A model generated the notes under the pieces. The model did not search any database, was not told the origin of the DNA, and saw only the letters and a program-made list of their open reading frames with translations. A stretch of 64,000 nt of DNA from an uncultured Clostridium sp. (GTDB taxonomy: Bacteria; Bacillota; Clostridia; Lachnospirales; Lachnospiraceae): the NCBI GenBank assembly GCA_900539185.1, contig UQBG01000011.1, positions 39,534-103,533 on the forward strand, given 5' to 3'. Below are positions 32,672-42,215 of the stretch, piece by piece. Position 1 is the stretch's first letter. Every line of letters begins with the position of its first letter. The position numbers and the translations under genes are program-made.

Positions 32672-33853
32672 CTATTCTGTTACTTTCAGAACGCCACTCC
32701 GATCAACCGCTTCCACGACTGCCTCCAGTTCTTCCACCGGCATAACCAGTGCAAACCGCACATAGCCTTCTCCCTTACTTCCAAACGCATCGCCCGGCGT
32801 ACACAAAACGCCTGCCTGCTTCAGCATAGTCGCACAGAACTCTCTGGAGCTTCTATAGCCCTTCGGCACCGGTGCCCAGACGAACATCGTACCCTCACTA
32901 TCCGGCACATTCCAGCCGATTCTCCGGAACCCGCCGCACAGAGCATCCCGCCGCTTCTGGTATTCCGCACACTGCTGCTTCACAAAGTCTCTCGATCCGG
33001 TCAATGCTGCAATCGCACCATACTGGATCGGCAGGAAGGTTCCGAAATCATACTGACTCCTCAACAGCTTCAGTGCATCTACGGCATCCTTACGTCCCAG
33101 AAGGAATGATACCCGTGCTCCCGTTATATTAAATGACTTTGACAAAGAGAAGAATTCCGCTCCGATCTCCATCGCACCCGGTATCGACAGGAAGGACTCT
33201 CCCGGTCTTCCATCATAAATAATATCCGAATATGCATTGTCATGCACAACGAAGATATCATACTTTTTTGCAAACGCCACGACTTCCTCATAGAACTCCC
33301 GCGGTGCCGTCCGGCATACGGGATTATATGGGTAAGACAATACCATGAGCTTTGCCTTCCTCGCTACCTCTTCCGGTATCTCGCTCAGCACCGGAAGAAA
33401 CTGATTCTCCTCCCGCAGTTCATAAAACTCCATATGGGCTCCACTTAAGTATGCCCCGGCTTCGAAGATCGGATACCCCGGATTTGGCAATAACACAACA
33501 TCCTCCGGATCCAGAAGTGCCATGCCCAGATGTCCCATACCCTCCTGTGTACCATGTACACCTGTGATACAGTCCGGTGCAATCTCTACCCCAAAGCGAC
33601 TTTTATAATAATCAGAAACAGCCGTCAGAAGCTCCGGCAAATCCTGCAGAGAATACTTATAGTTCTCCGGCTTTCCCGCTGCCTCCCGAACGGCCTGTAT
33701 GACATGCTGCGGCGGTTCAAAGTCCGGTGTGCCGACCGATAGGTTGTACACCCTCTTGCCTTCCGCCTCAACCTGATTTTTAAGTTCATTTAATTCTGCG
33801 AAGATCCCCGTCTGAAAGTGATCCAGCCGGGCAGCCTTCATATTCGTTCCCAT
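32672..33853 (-). CDS. Class I/II PLP aminotransferase
   Basis: 393 residues from the ATG at 33851-33853, with GAGGA upstream; a second ATG at 33841 is possible. Fold-type I signatures: NLSVGTPDFEPP, YPYNPVCRTAPREF (Asn binding PLP; usual motif is NPTG), DNAYSDIIYDG and the PLP lysine in FFSLSKSFNITGARV. It belongs near the LL-diaminopimelate/alanine-type aminotransferases but differs from the DapL at 57561-58778. The donor and acceptor are unknown. The Thr-Gly of NPTG is replaced by Val-Cys, which is unusual. Confidence 0.85.
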   Translation of the reverse strand: MGTNMKAARLDHFQTGIFAELNELKNQVEAEGKRVYNLSVGTPDFEPPQHVIQAVREAAGKPENYKYSLQDLPELLTAVSDYYKSRFGVEIAPDCITGVHGTQEGMGHLGMALLDPEDVVLLPNPGYPIFEAGAYLSGAHMEFYELREENQFLPVLSEIPEEVARKAKLMVLSYPYNPVCRTAPREFYEEVVAFAKKYDIFVVHDNAYSDIIYDGRPGESFLSIPGAMEIGAEFFSLSKSFNITGARVSFLLGRKDAVDALKLLRSQYDFGTFLPIQYGAIAALTGSRDFVKQQCAEYQKRRDALCGGFRRIGWNVPDSEGTMFVWAPVPKGYRSSREFCATMLKQAGVLCTPGDAFGSKGEGYVRFALVMPVEELEAVVEAVDRSGVLKVTE

Positions 33854-33926
33854 AGTACTCTTCCTCTTTCCTGTATTACTTCTATCCAAAGACTACTATT
33901 TCACATAAGAAATGTCAAGCCGGCCA

Positions 33927-34658
33927 CTAGAGCAGGCTCTTGATTTTTCTCTTATATTCGATAAATGCATCACTCAACAGGAAGTCGCCATCTCTCGGCT
34001 TTGCCTCCTGTATCACAAGTTCAGCCGTGATCGTGGCCGGGCTTCCCTTCATAATGTAGATTCGATCCGATATCAGAATCGCCTCATCAATATCATGTGT
34101 AATGAACAGGGTGGACAGCTTTATCTCCTCCATCACCTTCAGATACCACTCCTGCATCGCAGTCTTTGTCAGCGTATCCAAAGCACTGAACGGCTCATCT
34201 AATAAAGCGACCTGATCCCCGCACATATAGGTTCGAAGCAAGGCTGCCCGCTGACGCATACCACCCGATAGCTGCACTGGGTACTTCTTCTGTGTACCGT
34301 CCAGCCCAAACTGTGCAAAATATGCGTTTGCTTCCTGCCTTGCCTCTTTTTTCTTCTTTCCGGCCAGACGCAGTGGCAGTGCCACATTATCCAGAACCGT
34401 CTTATGCGGCAGAAGCAGATCCTTCTGAAGCATATAGCTCAGGTGTCCGGTTTCCCCGGTGATCTCTTTTCCATCCAACAAGACCCTGCCTGAGTCCGGT
34501 GTTGCCAGTCCGGACAGGATATTGAACAGCGTTGTTTTTCCTACACCGCTCACCCCCAGCAAACATACCAGTTCGCCCTGATTTAACGTAACCGATATAT
34601 CCTGTAGTACTTGTTTTTCACCATATGCTTTTGATATCTGCTCTGCCTGTAATATCAT
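33927..34658 (-). CDS. thiZ: ABC transporter ATPase for thiamine precursor
   Basis: 243 residues. Walker A LLGVSGVGKTT, Q-loop MLQKD, signature LSGGMRQRAALLR, Walker B VALLDEPFSALD, switch His in FITHDIDEA. Closest to the NrtD/SsuB/TauB group. It is last in the unit 36814 to 33927 controlled by the TPP riboswitch, with permease and THI5-like binding protein, so it powers uptake of a pyrimidine precursor of thiamine. Confidence 0.88.
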   Translation of the reverse strand: MILQAEQISKAYGEKQVLQDISVTLNQGELVCLLGVSGVGKTTLFNILSGLATPDSGRVLLDGKEITGETGHLSYMLQKDLLLPHKTVLDNVALPLRLAGKKKKEARQEANAYFAQFGLDGTQKKYPVQLSGGMRQRAALLRTYMCGDQVALLDEPFSALDTLTKTAMQEWYLKVMEEIKLSTLFITHDIDEAILISDRIYIMKGSPATITAELVIQEAKPRDGDFLLSDAFIEYKRKIKSLL

Positions 34659-34667
34659 ATACTACCT

Positions 34668-35720
34668 CTACTTGCTCAAGTAATCATTTGTGAAGCCGGT
34701 ACCTGCCGGAATCTCATCAGACAGTCCCTCTTCATATAACCATGCGTAGAATCCGTCCCAGCGTTCCGGATCGATATATCCCCATTGATCGGCCTCAGCC
34801 TTATACTGATCTGCGATCCATAACTGGCTCTGCTTTACCATCTCCGGATCCAGCTCCGGTACTTCTTCACACAGGATGTCAGCTGCATCCTCCGGATTCT
34901 CGATGGCATACTCATACCCCTTACGAACTGCATCTAAAAATGCTCTGGCTGTATCACCGTCCTCCTCCAGGAAATCGGTGTTTGCGATAATAACCGGACT
35001 ATAGTAGTCAAACTTCGGATTCAGATCCTTGAAGTAGAAGAAGTTGGTATCCAGTCCGGCTTCCTCCGTAGATACACCGTCCCATGCATAATATACCCAG
35101 ACTGCATCGATATCCTGCTGAAGGGCTGTCGGTACATCCGTTACATACTCAGGAATCAGGTTTACCTTATCAAAATCTCCACCGTCTGCTTCGATGACAT
35201 TCTTAAGAATCGCTTGCTCGATCGGCAGATCCCAGGTTGCATAATTCTTTCCTTCCATGTCAGCCGGTGACTCGATTCCATCCTCCTTCAGGGAAATAAT
35301 ACCGGATGTATTATGCTGAAGGATCGCTGCTACGGCTGCTACCGGCATCTCTTCATCGGATGTAAATACCGGTGCTAAATAATCCTGAAAATCAATACCA
35401 AACTGTGCCTGTCCGGATGCTACCATCGTGGTTGCTCCATCCTCCGGCGGCTGAACAATCGTTACATTCAGTCCAGCTTCCTCAAAGTATCCCAGCTTCT
35501 GAGCAACATACAGGCCGGTATGGTTTGTATTCGGTGTCCAGTCCAGCACAAAGGTAATATCCTTTAACTCACTATTCTCTGCAGCCGTGCTATCATCGGT
35601 TGCTTCCTCTGTATTCTCTTCTGTACTTGGTGCAGTCACATCCTTGCTTCCGCATCCACATACGCTCAGTGCCAACACACCTGCCAGGAATAATCCTGTC
35701 CATCTTTTGAATCGTTTCAT
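34668..35720 (-). CDS. thiY: THI5/NMT1-like substrate-binding lipoprotein
   Basis: 350 residues. Lipoprotein signal (LALSVCGCGSKD), then an acidic Ser/Thr/Glu linker, then a solute-binding fold. The motif FVLDWTPNTNHTGLYVAQKL is the signature of the THI5/ThiY group that binds hydroxymethylpyrimidine precursors such as N-formyl-4-amino-5-aminomethyl-2-methylpyrimidine. It is tethered outside the membrane and delivers substrate to the permease. Confidence 0.9.
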   Translation of the reverse strand: MKRFKRWTGLFLAGVLALSVCGCGSKDVTAPSTEENTEEATDDSTAAENSELKDITFVLDWTPNTNHTGLYVAQKLGYFEEAGLNVTIVQPPEDGATTMVASGQAQFGIDFQDYLAPVFTSDEEMPVAAVAAILQHNTSGIISLKEDGIESPADMEGKNYATWDLPIEQAILKNVIEADGGDFDKVNLIPEYVTDVPTALQQDIDAVWVYYAWDGVSTEEAGLDTNFFYFKDLNPKFDYYSPVIIANTDFLEEDGDTARAFLDAVRKGYEYAIENPEDAADILCEEVPELDPEMVKQSQLWIADQYKAEADQWGYIDPERWDGFYAWLYEEGLSDEIPAGTGFTNDYLSK

Positions 35721-35772
35721 ATCTCTCTTTTGTCTCCTTTTTATTCTATCTTGTATTTGCTTTCTATATGTC

Positions 35773-36546
35773 TTATTTTTCTTCTTCCTGACAATACTTC
35801 CACGGCATCGCCTTATGCTGTGCGATCTTTACAACCGCCATAAGCAACAGACTGATTGCCGACACCAGAAATATCACGGCGAACATCCGGTCATATGCAT
35901 ACGACTTCTTTACACGCGTCATGTATACACCCAGACCATCAAATCCACCCAGCCATTCTGCAATTACAGCTCCGACTACGGAATATGCTACTGCGATCTT
36001 CAGCCCGGAGAATAATTCTCCCAATGCAGCCGGAAACTTTACATTCCAGAATATCTGCCACCGATTTGCCTTCATCGCACGCATCAGCCGGATCATATCA
36101 GGATCCACAGACCGGAATCCCTCCAACAGTCCTACTGCGATCGGGAAGAATGACACCAGTACAACCAGTACTACCTTCGGTGCAATTCCATAGGAAAACC
36201 ACAGAATCAGAAGCGGTGCGATTGCTACCGGTGGTATCGTCTGCGTCAATACCAGAATCGGATACAGCCCCTGCCGGACCGGTTCAAAGGTATCCATCAG
36301 TGCCGCCGACAAAAAGCCAAGCGTTACACCAAAGAACATCCCCAGTGCCGCCTCGATCAGAGTCACCTTTGAATGATGCATCAGCAACGGAAAGTCTGCA
36401 ACAAACGCCTGCACGACCCGAACCGGTGACGGCAGCATATAGCCGGGCACGATGCCTGTCATACAGATGATCTGCCAGATAACCAAAACCGCCAGTATCA
36501 CACCGACCGGTATACATTTACTGATGATGCTTCGCTGTCTTTTCAT
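35773..36546 (-). CDS. thiX: ABC permease of the thiamine-precursor transporter
   Basis: 257 residues with six membrane segments and the binding-protein-dependent transport motif (EAALGMFFGVTLGFLSAAL, and the EAA loop EGFRSVDPDMIRLMRAMKA). The start overlaps the upstream small thiamine-binding gene by 29 bases, indicating coupled translation. Confidence 0.88.
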   Translation of the reverse strand: MKRQRSIISKCIPVGVILAVLVIWQIICMTGIVPGYMLPSPVRVVQAFVADFPLLMHHSKVTLIEAALGMFFGVTLGFLSAALMDTFEPVRQGLYPILVLTQTIPPVAIAPLLILWFSYGIAPKVVLVVLVSFFPIAVGLLEGFRSVDPDMIRLMRAMKANRWQIFWNVKFPAALGELFSGLKIAVAYSVVGAVIAEWLGGFDGLGVYMTRVKKSYAYDRMFAVIFLVSAISLLLMAVVKIAQHKAMPWKYCQEEEK

Positions 36547-36814
36547 CTATGGTCAATACCTCACCTTCTGGCTTATAGGTAATCTTCACATAGCTCATAA
36601 CGCTTGGGCATCCTGCCTGAATGGCAATATACTGACACTGCTTCACAATCTCCATCAGTGTTTCATAATCACCCTCCATTGCGGTCTCGCACGGTCCTAC
36701 ATAGTAGGTTACACCGGTACTCTTAATGTAGTTGATAACTTCATCTACGATTCGTACCACTTCTTTATCAGTCGCTACCGCCGGCAGCACCTGAATCGCT
36801 ACATTCGCATTCAT
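36518..36814 (-). CDS. MTH1187-family thiamine-binding protein
   Basis: 98 residues, the typical length of the MTH1187/YkoF-like family (VAIQVLPAVATDKEVVRIVD, then YYVGPCETAMEGDYETLMEI). These ferredoxin-like proteins bind thiamine or its pyrimidine part in the cytoplasm. It is the first gene after the TPP riboswitch and overlaps the permease gene. Confidence 0.88.
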   Translation of the reverse strand: MNANVAIQVLPAVATDKEVVRIVDEVINYIKSTGVTYYVGPCETAMEGDYETLMEIVKQCQYIAIQAGCPSVMSYVKITYKPEGEVLTIDEKTAKHHQ

Positions 36815-36865
36815 CTTTCTTTCCTCCTGTTATTTTCCCTTACCTGTCTGAAATCTTCCAGCAAA

Positions 36866-36896
36866 ACGAAAACCCCTTCCGATGAACGAAAGGGGC
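36866..36896 (-). terminator. Terminator of the TPP riboswitch
   Basis: CCCCTT / AAGGGG stem extended by flanking pairs, then UUUUCGUUUU on minus. It lies between the aptamer and the first gene, so ligand binding would favour termination. Confidence 0.8.
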
Positions 36897-36924
36897 GTGA
36901 TTGCATATCATTGCTATCATATGA

Positions 36925-37027
36925 TCTCCCTCCGCCAGCATTATCTGGATCAGGTCATGGGTATTCCCATAGGATTGACGGCAGGACTATGCCATCTCTC
37001 AGCCTAATTCCTTAAGCACTCCTGATT
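36925..37027 (-). promoter_or_regulatory. TPP (thi-box) riboswitch
   Basis: On minus, the conserved elements in order: GGCTGAGAGATGG, then ACCTGATCCAGATAATGCTGGCG and GGAGGGA. This is the classic TPP-binding three-way junction. It controls the thiamine-precursor transporter downstream (36814 to 33927), lowering expression when TPP is high. Confidence 0.95.
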
Positions 37028-37046
37028 TCTTCGCAATTATATATCC

Positions 37047-39884
37047 TTATTTCGGAATTGTCAAATACTTCTCCAGATATTTACCGGTATAGCTCTCCGG
37101 ACATTCAGTAACCTCCTCCGGTGTTCCCTGTGTAACGACGGTACCACCTCTGGCTCCACCCTCCGGTCCAATATCTATGATATAATCTGCCGTTTTGATC
37201 ACATCCAGATTATGTTCGATGACCACTACCGTATTTCCACCCTCCGTCAGTCTCTGGAGAATGTCTATCAGCTTATGCACATCCGCAAAATGAAGACCGG
37301 TCGTCGGTTCATCCAGAATATATATCGTCTTTCCGGTGCTTCGCTTACTCAGCTCGGTTGCCAGCTTGATCCGCTGCGCCTCGCCACCGGACAGTGATGT
37401 GGACGGCTGTCCCAGCTTAATATATCCCAGTCCGACATCCCGCAGAGTCTCGATCTTACGAAGAATCGACGGCATATTTTCAAAGAATACACAGGCTTCG
37501 TCTACAGTCATATCCAGTACATCGGAGATGCTCTTTCCCTTATACCTGACCTCCAGCGTTTCCCGGTTATAACGCTTTCCGTGGCAGACCTCACACGGCA
37601 CATAGACATCCGGCAGGAAATGCATCTCGATCTTTATGATTCCGTCTCCCTTACAGGCCTCACAGCGGCCACCCGATACATTAAAGCTAAATCGTCCTTT
37701 GCCATATCCCTTCGCCTTTGCATCCTTCGATGACGCGAACAGATCCCGAATCATATCAAACACGCCGGTATAGGTCGCCGGATTTGAACGTGAAGTTCTT
37801 CCGATCGGTGACTGATCAATATTGATCACCTTGTCCAACTGCTCCATTCCCAGTATCTTGTCGTGCTTTCCCGGCTTCTCCTTTGCACGATTTAAGTCCC
37901 GTGCCAAATGCTTATACAGAATTTCATTTACCAGTGAACTCTTACCGGATCCCGACACACCGGTCACACAGGTCATAACCCCCAATGGAAACTTTACATT
38001 AATATTCTTTAAGTTGTTCTCTCTGGCTCCCTGTACCTCGATCCAGCCCGTCGGTACCCGACGCTTCTCCGGCACCGGAATCTTCTTTCTTCCGCTTAAA
38101 TAAGCTCCTGTGATCGACCGCTTACACTTCATGATATCCTTCGCCGTTCCGGCTGCCACGACCTCTCCGCCATAGTCTCCGGCTCCCGGTCCTATATCCA
38201 CAATGTAATCTGCTGCCAGCATCGTATCCTCATCATGCTCGACTACGATCAGTGTATTTCCCAGATCCCGTAACCGCTTCAGGGTGGCGATCAGCTTATC
38301 ATTATCTCTCTGATGCAGTCCAATACTCGGCTCGTCCAGAATATAGGCAACACCTACCAGACCGGAACCGATCTGTGTCGCCAGACGGATTCGCTGTGCC
38401 TCTCCGCCGGATAATGTCGCCGTCGGGCGATAAAGTGCCAGATAGTCCAGTCCTACATCGATCAGGAACTGAATTCTGGATCGTATCTCCTTTAGAATAA
38501 CACCACCGATCAGCTGCTGCCGATCCGAAATCGTCAGATTCTGCAGATAGCTATGCAGATCTGCTATGGACATCTCTGTGATCTCAGCAATATTTTTATC
38601 ATCAATCGTTACCGCCAGGGACTCTGCTTTCAGACGTTTTCCCTTGCACTCCTCACATGGTGTAATCGACATATAGCTCTCGTACTCTTCCCGCATGGAC
38701 TGCGAGGATTCCCGATATCGCCGCTTTATATTTTCCAGCAGACCTTCAAATGTAATATCGTAGACACCCTCTCCCCGCTGTCCCTTATAATAGACCTTCA
38801 CCGGGCGGCTGCCGATTCCATACAAAAGCAAGTCCTGTATCTCCTGCGGATACTCCTGAAACGGAGTATCCAGATCAAAGTGATACTCCTTTGCCAGTGC
38901 ATCCAGAATCGCCCGTGAAAAACTGCCCGGCTTTGCAGCAGACTGCCAGCCCAGCACCTGTATACATCCCTCATTGATGCTCAGTCTCCGATCCGGAAGC
39001 ATAAGATCCACATCAAACTCCATCTTATACCCCAGTCCGTGACAGACCGGACAGGCACCAAACGGATTATTAAATGAGAAGCTTCTCGGTTCGATCTCCT
39101 CAATACTGATTCCACAGTCCGGACAGGAGAAGCTGTCACTGAACTTCATCGGTTCTCCGCCGATTACATCCACTGTCATATTTCCCTCCGCCAGTTTTAA
39201 CGTCGTCTCGACAGAATCCGTAAGTCGCTGCTGGATACCATCCTTTACAACCAGACGATCAACGACTACATCGATTGAATGCTTAATATTCTTATCCAAT
39301 GTAATTTCTTCCGACAGATCATATAGATTCCCGTCTACGATCACACGAACATAGCCACTCTTCTTTACACTCGCCAACAGCTTCTCATGCCGACCCTTTC
39401 GTCCCTTTACCACAGGTGCCAGAAGCTGAAACTTCGTTCCCGGCTCCAGTTCCATGATGGTATCAACCATCTGATCGACCGTCTGCCGTGTAATCTCCTT
39501 TCCGCACTTTGGGCAATGCGGAATACCGATCCGGGCATATAACAGTCGGAAATAATCATAGATCTCCGTTACCGTTCCAACCGTTGATCGTGGGTTTCGG
39601 TTCGTTGACTTCTGGTCAATGGATATCGCCGGTGACAGTCCCTCGATCAGTTCTACATCCGGTTTCTCCGCCTGTCCCAAGAACTGTCTTGCATAAGAAG
39701 ACAATGATTCCATATACCGTCGCTGTCCTTCTGCATAGATCGTGTCAAATGCCAGCGAGGATTTACCGGAACCGGATAACCCGGTCATAACAACCAGTTC
39801 ATTTCTTGGTATATCAATATCAATATGCTTTAGATTATGTTCGTTTGCTCCTCGTATCTTAATGTATTCCTTTTTCACTGCCAT
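37047..39884 (-). CDS. uvrA: Excinuclease ABC subunit A
   Basis: 945 residues from the ATG at 39882-39884 (MAVKKEYIKIRGANEHN) with AAGGAG upstream. Two ABC modules (GLSGSGKSSLAFDTI; GVSGSGKSSLVNEIL), zinc fingers CPKC, CPDCGIS and CHGLGYK, signatures LSGGEAQRIRLA and LSGGEAQRIKLA. It scans DNA for bulky lesions and loads UvrB. It follows uvrB in the same direction, 38 bases downstream. Confidence 0.98.
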   Translation of the reverse strand: MAVKKEYIKIRGANEHNLKHIDIDIPRNELVVMTGLSGSGKSSLAFDTIYAEGQRRYMESLSSYARQFLGQAEKPDVELIEGLSPAISIDQKSTNRNPRSTVGTVTEIYDYFRLLYARIGIPHCPKCGKEITRQTVDQMVDTIMELEPGTKFQLLAPVVKGRKGRHEKLLASVKKSGYVRVIVDGNLYDLSEEITLDKNIKHSIDVVVDRLVVKDGIQQRLTDSVETTLKLAEGNMTVDVIGGEPMKFSDSFSCPDCGISIEEIEPRSFSFNNPFGACPVCHGLGYKMEFDVDLMLPDRRLSINEGCIQVLGWQSAAKPGSFSRAILDALAKEYHFDLDTPFQEYPQEIQDLLLYGIGSRPVKVYYKGQRGEGVYDITFEGLLENIKRRYRESSQSMREEYESYMSITPCEECKGKRLKAESLAVTIDDKNIAEITEMSIADLHSYLQNLTISDRQQLIGGVILKEIRSRIQFLIDVGLDYLALYRPTATLSGGEAQRIRLATQIGSGLVGVAYILDEPSIGLHQRDNDKLIATLKRLRDLGNTLIVVEHDEDTMLAADYIVDIGPGAGDYGGEVVAAGTAKDIMKCKRSITGAYLSGRKKIPVPEKRRVPTGWIEVQGARENNLKNINVKFPLGVMTCVTGVSGSGKSSLVNEILYKHLARDLNRAKEKPGKHDKILGMEQLDKVINIDQSPIGRTSRSNPATYTGVFDMIRDLFASSKDAKAKGYGKGRFSFNVSGGRCEACKGDGIIKIEMHFLPDVYVPCEVCHGKRYNRETLEVRYKGKSISDVLDMTVDEACVFFENMPSILRKIETLRDVGLGYIKLGQPSTSLSGGEAQRIKLATELSKRSTGKTIYILDEPTTGLHFADVHKLIDILQRLTEGGNTVVVIEHNLDVIKTADYIIDIGPEGGARGGTVVTQGTPEEVTECPESYTGKYLEKYLTIPK

Positions 39885-39922
39885 GATCTGTCTCCTTACT
39901 ATCATCATTCTCCATGAATGTC

Positions 39923-41908
39923 TTAATCATCTATATCCCGCAGAGTGATCTTCAGTTCCTTCAGCTCATCTCTTAAAACGGCTGCCAGCTCGAAGTTCAG
40001 CTCCGCTGCGGCCTGATTCATCTTCTTCGTCTTGCGTGCGATGGCTTCCTCCAGTTCCTTCCGTGTCATGGATTCTGCATCCTTCTCTGCCGGCTTCTCG
40101 TCCTCCAGACTATTTTCATTGCTGATAACCGCACGAATCTCTTTCACGATTGTCTTCGGTGTGATTCCATGCTCCCTATTATAAGCATCCTGAATCTCCC
40201 GCCGGCGATTCGTCTCACGAATCGCTACCTCCATCGACTGTGTGATGGTATCCGCATACATAATCACCCGGCCCTCACTGTTTCGTGCCGCCCGGCCAAT
40301 CGTCTGGATCAGAGAGGTCTCGGATCGCAGGAAGCCTTCCTTATCTGCATCCAGGATCGCTACCAGAGTAATCTCCGGTATATCCAGACCTTCCCGCAAC
40401 AGGTTAATTCCCACAAGCACATCAAATACACCCAGTCGCAGATCCCGCACGATCTCGATCCGCTCCAGGGTATCAATATCCGAATGCAGATACTTCACCT
40501 TGATTCCTACCTCCCGCATATAGTCTGTAAGGTCCTCCGCCATACGCTTCGTCAAGGTCGTTACTAATATCTTATGTCCCTTCGCTGTCTCCATATTTAC
40601 TTCGGATATCAGATCATCGATCTGACCTTCCACCGGTCGCACTTCAATCGACGGATCCAACAGTCCGGTCGGCCGTATGATCTGCTCTGCCCGCAGCAGT
40701 TCATGTTCCGACTCATACTCGGACGGCGTCGCCGATACAAACAGCAGTTGATCAATCTTCGACTCAAATTCCTGAAAGTTCAATGGCCGGTTATCCAGAG
40801 CAGATGGCAGACGGAATCCGTAGTCTACCAACGTCATCTTGCGCGACCGGTCCCCGGCATACATTCCCCGGATCTGGGGAACCGTAATATGAGACTCGTC
40901 TATAATCATAAGGAAATCATCCTTAAAGAACTCCAAAAGGGTATTCGGCGTTGCTCCCGCCGGCAGTCCTGCCAGTGGCCGGGAATAGTTCTCGATACCG
41001 GAACAGAAACCGGTCTCTCGAAGCATCTCCATATCAAAGTTCGTCCGCTCTGCGATCCGCTGTGCTTCGATCAGCTTCTCCCGATCCTTAAAGTACTTTA
41101 CCCGCTCTGCCAGCTCCTGCTCGATCTCATCGATCGCCCGGTTCATCTTTTCCTTTGCGACTACATAATGCGATGCCGGAAAAATACAGGTGAAATTTAA
41201 TGACTTATGAATCTCCCCTGTCAGTGGATCAAACTCTGTGATCCGGTCAATCTCATCTCCAAAGAACTCTACCCGTACCGCATTTTCAAATGTAGATACC
41301 GGAATAATCTCCAGAACATCTCCCTTTACGCGGAAGGTTCCCCGCTTGAAATCCATATCATTCCGTACATACTGTATGTTAATCAACTCCCGGATCACAT
41401 CATCCCGATCCTTATTCATGCCTGTCCGCAAAGATATCATCATATCCCGGTAGTCATCCGGATCACCGATGCCATAGATACAGGACACCGAAGATATCAC
41501 AATAACATCCTTTCGTTCAATCAATGCCGCCGTCGCACTGTGACGAAGCTTATCGATCTCATCATTCACAGCGGAATCCTTTGCAATATATGTGTCGGTC
41601 GATGGCACGTATGCCTCCGGCTGATAATAATCATAATAACTTACAAAGTACTCCACGGCATTATGCGGAAAAAACGCTTTAAATTCACTATATAGCTGTG
41701 CCGCCAGAGTTTTATTATGTGCGATGACCAATGTTGGCTTATTCAATCTGGCAATTACATTTGCCATCGTAAAGGTTTTACCGGAACCGGTCACGCCCAA
41801 CAGGGTTTCAAACTGATTACCTTCCTGAAATCCCTTTACCAGCTCCTCAATCGCCTGTGGCTGATCCCCGGTTGGCTCATATTCCGATACTAATTCAAAA
41901 TGATCCAT
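39923..41908 (-). CDS. uvrB: Excinuclease ABC subunit B
   Basis: 661 residues, full length. Walker A GVTGSGKTFTMAN, the beta-hairpin YDYYQPEAYVP, DESH box LMIIDESHI, helicase motifs and the C-terminal UVR domain (ELNFELAAVLRDELKEL) that binds UvrC. It is first in the uvrB-uvrA unit. Confidence 0.98.
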   Translation of the reverse strand: MDHFELVSEYEPTGDQPQAIEELVKGFQEGNQFETLLGVTGSGKTFTMANVIARLNKPTLVIAHNKTLAAQLYSEFKAFFPHNAVEYFVSYYDYYQPEAYVPSTDTYIAKDSAVNDEIDKLRHSATAALIERKDVIVISSVSCIYGIGDPDDYRDMMISLRTGMNKDRDDVIRELINIQYVRNDMDFKRGTFRVKGDVLEIIPVSTFENAVRVEFFGDEIDRITEFDPLTGEIHKSLNFTCIFPASHYVVAKEKMNRAIDEIEQELAERVKYFKDREKLIEAQRIAERTNFDMEMLRETGFCSGIENYSRPLAGLPAGATPNTLLEFFKDDFLMIIDESHITVPQIRGMYAGDRSRKMTLVDYGFRLPSALDNRPLNFQEFESKIDQLLFVSATPSEYESEHELLRAEQIIRPTGLLDPSIEVRPVEGQIDDLISEVNMETAKGHKILVTTLTKRMAEDLTDYMREVGIKVKYLHSDIDTLERIEIVRDLRLGVFDVLVGINLLREGLDIPEITLVAILDADKEGFLRSETSLIQTIGRAARNSEGRVIMYADTITQSMEVAIRETNRRREIQDAYNREHGITPKTIVKEIRAVISNENSLEDEKPAEKDAESMTRKELEEAIARKTKKMNQAAAELNFELAAVLRDELKELKITLRDIDD

Positions 41909-42215
41909 TATAGATGATCTCCTTGTTTTTCTTAGCCTGCTTTCTCAAAATACTTCTTGTACTTTTTGCGTAAATAACCATATTATGCTCTGATTATAGC
42001 AAATTAATTATAAAATGTATAGCAAAAATCGAACTTTTGTTCTGTTTTATACCTTGCACTTGCAGCTCTGCCGGCTTCTCTGATCCATAATTCACAGAAT
42101 CCTCATTTCACTATTTTTTTCGCTCCGGTGACATGCTATAATAGAGAAGGATGATATCGTTTGCCTGTCGCACTGACACAGGCACATAAACGCATAGATA
42201 TAGGGGAGGTTCTGT
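41909..42215. promoter_or_regulatory. Divergent intergenic region, uvrB and membrane-protein promoters
   Basis: No gene in these 307 bases. For the plus-strand gene a perfect -10 TATAAT sits at 42137-42142, with only a T-rich weak -35 at about 42114, and GGGGAGG ahead of the start. No recognisable LexA box for uvrB was found by eye. Confidence 0.55.

Noticed and set aside
36925..37027. A novel riboswitch
   Set aside because: All conserved elements of the TPP aptamer are readable, and the downstream genes are thiamine-precursor transport genes.
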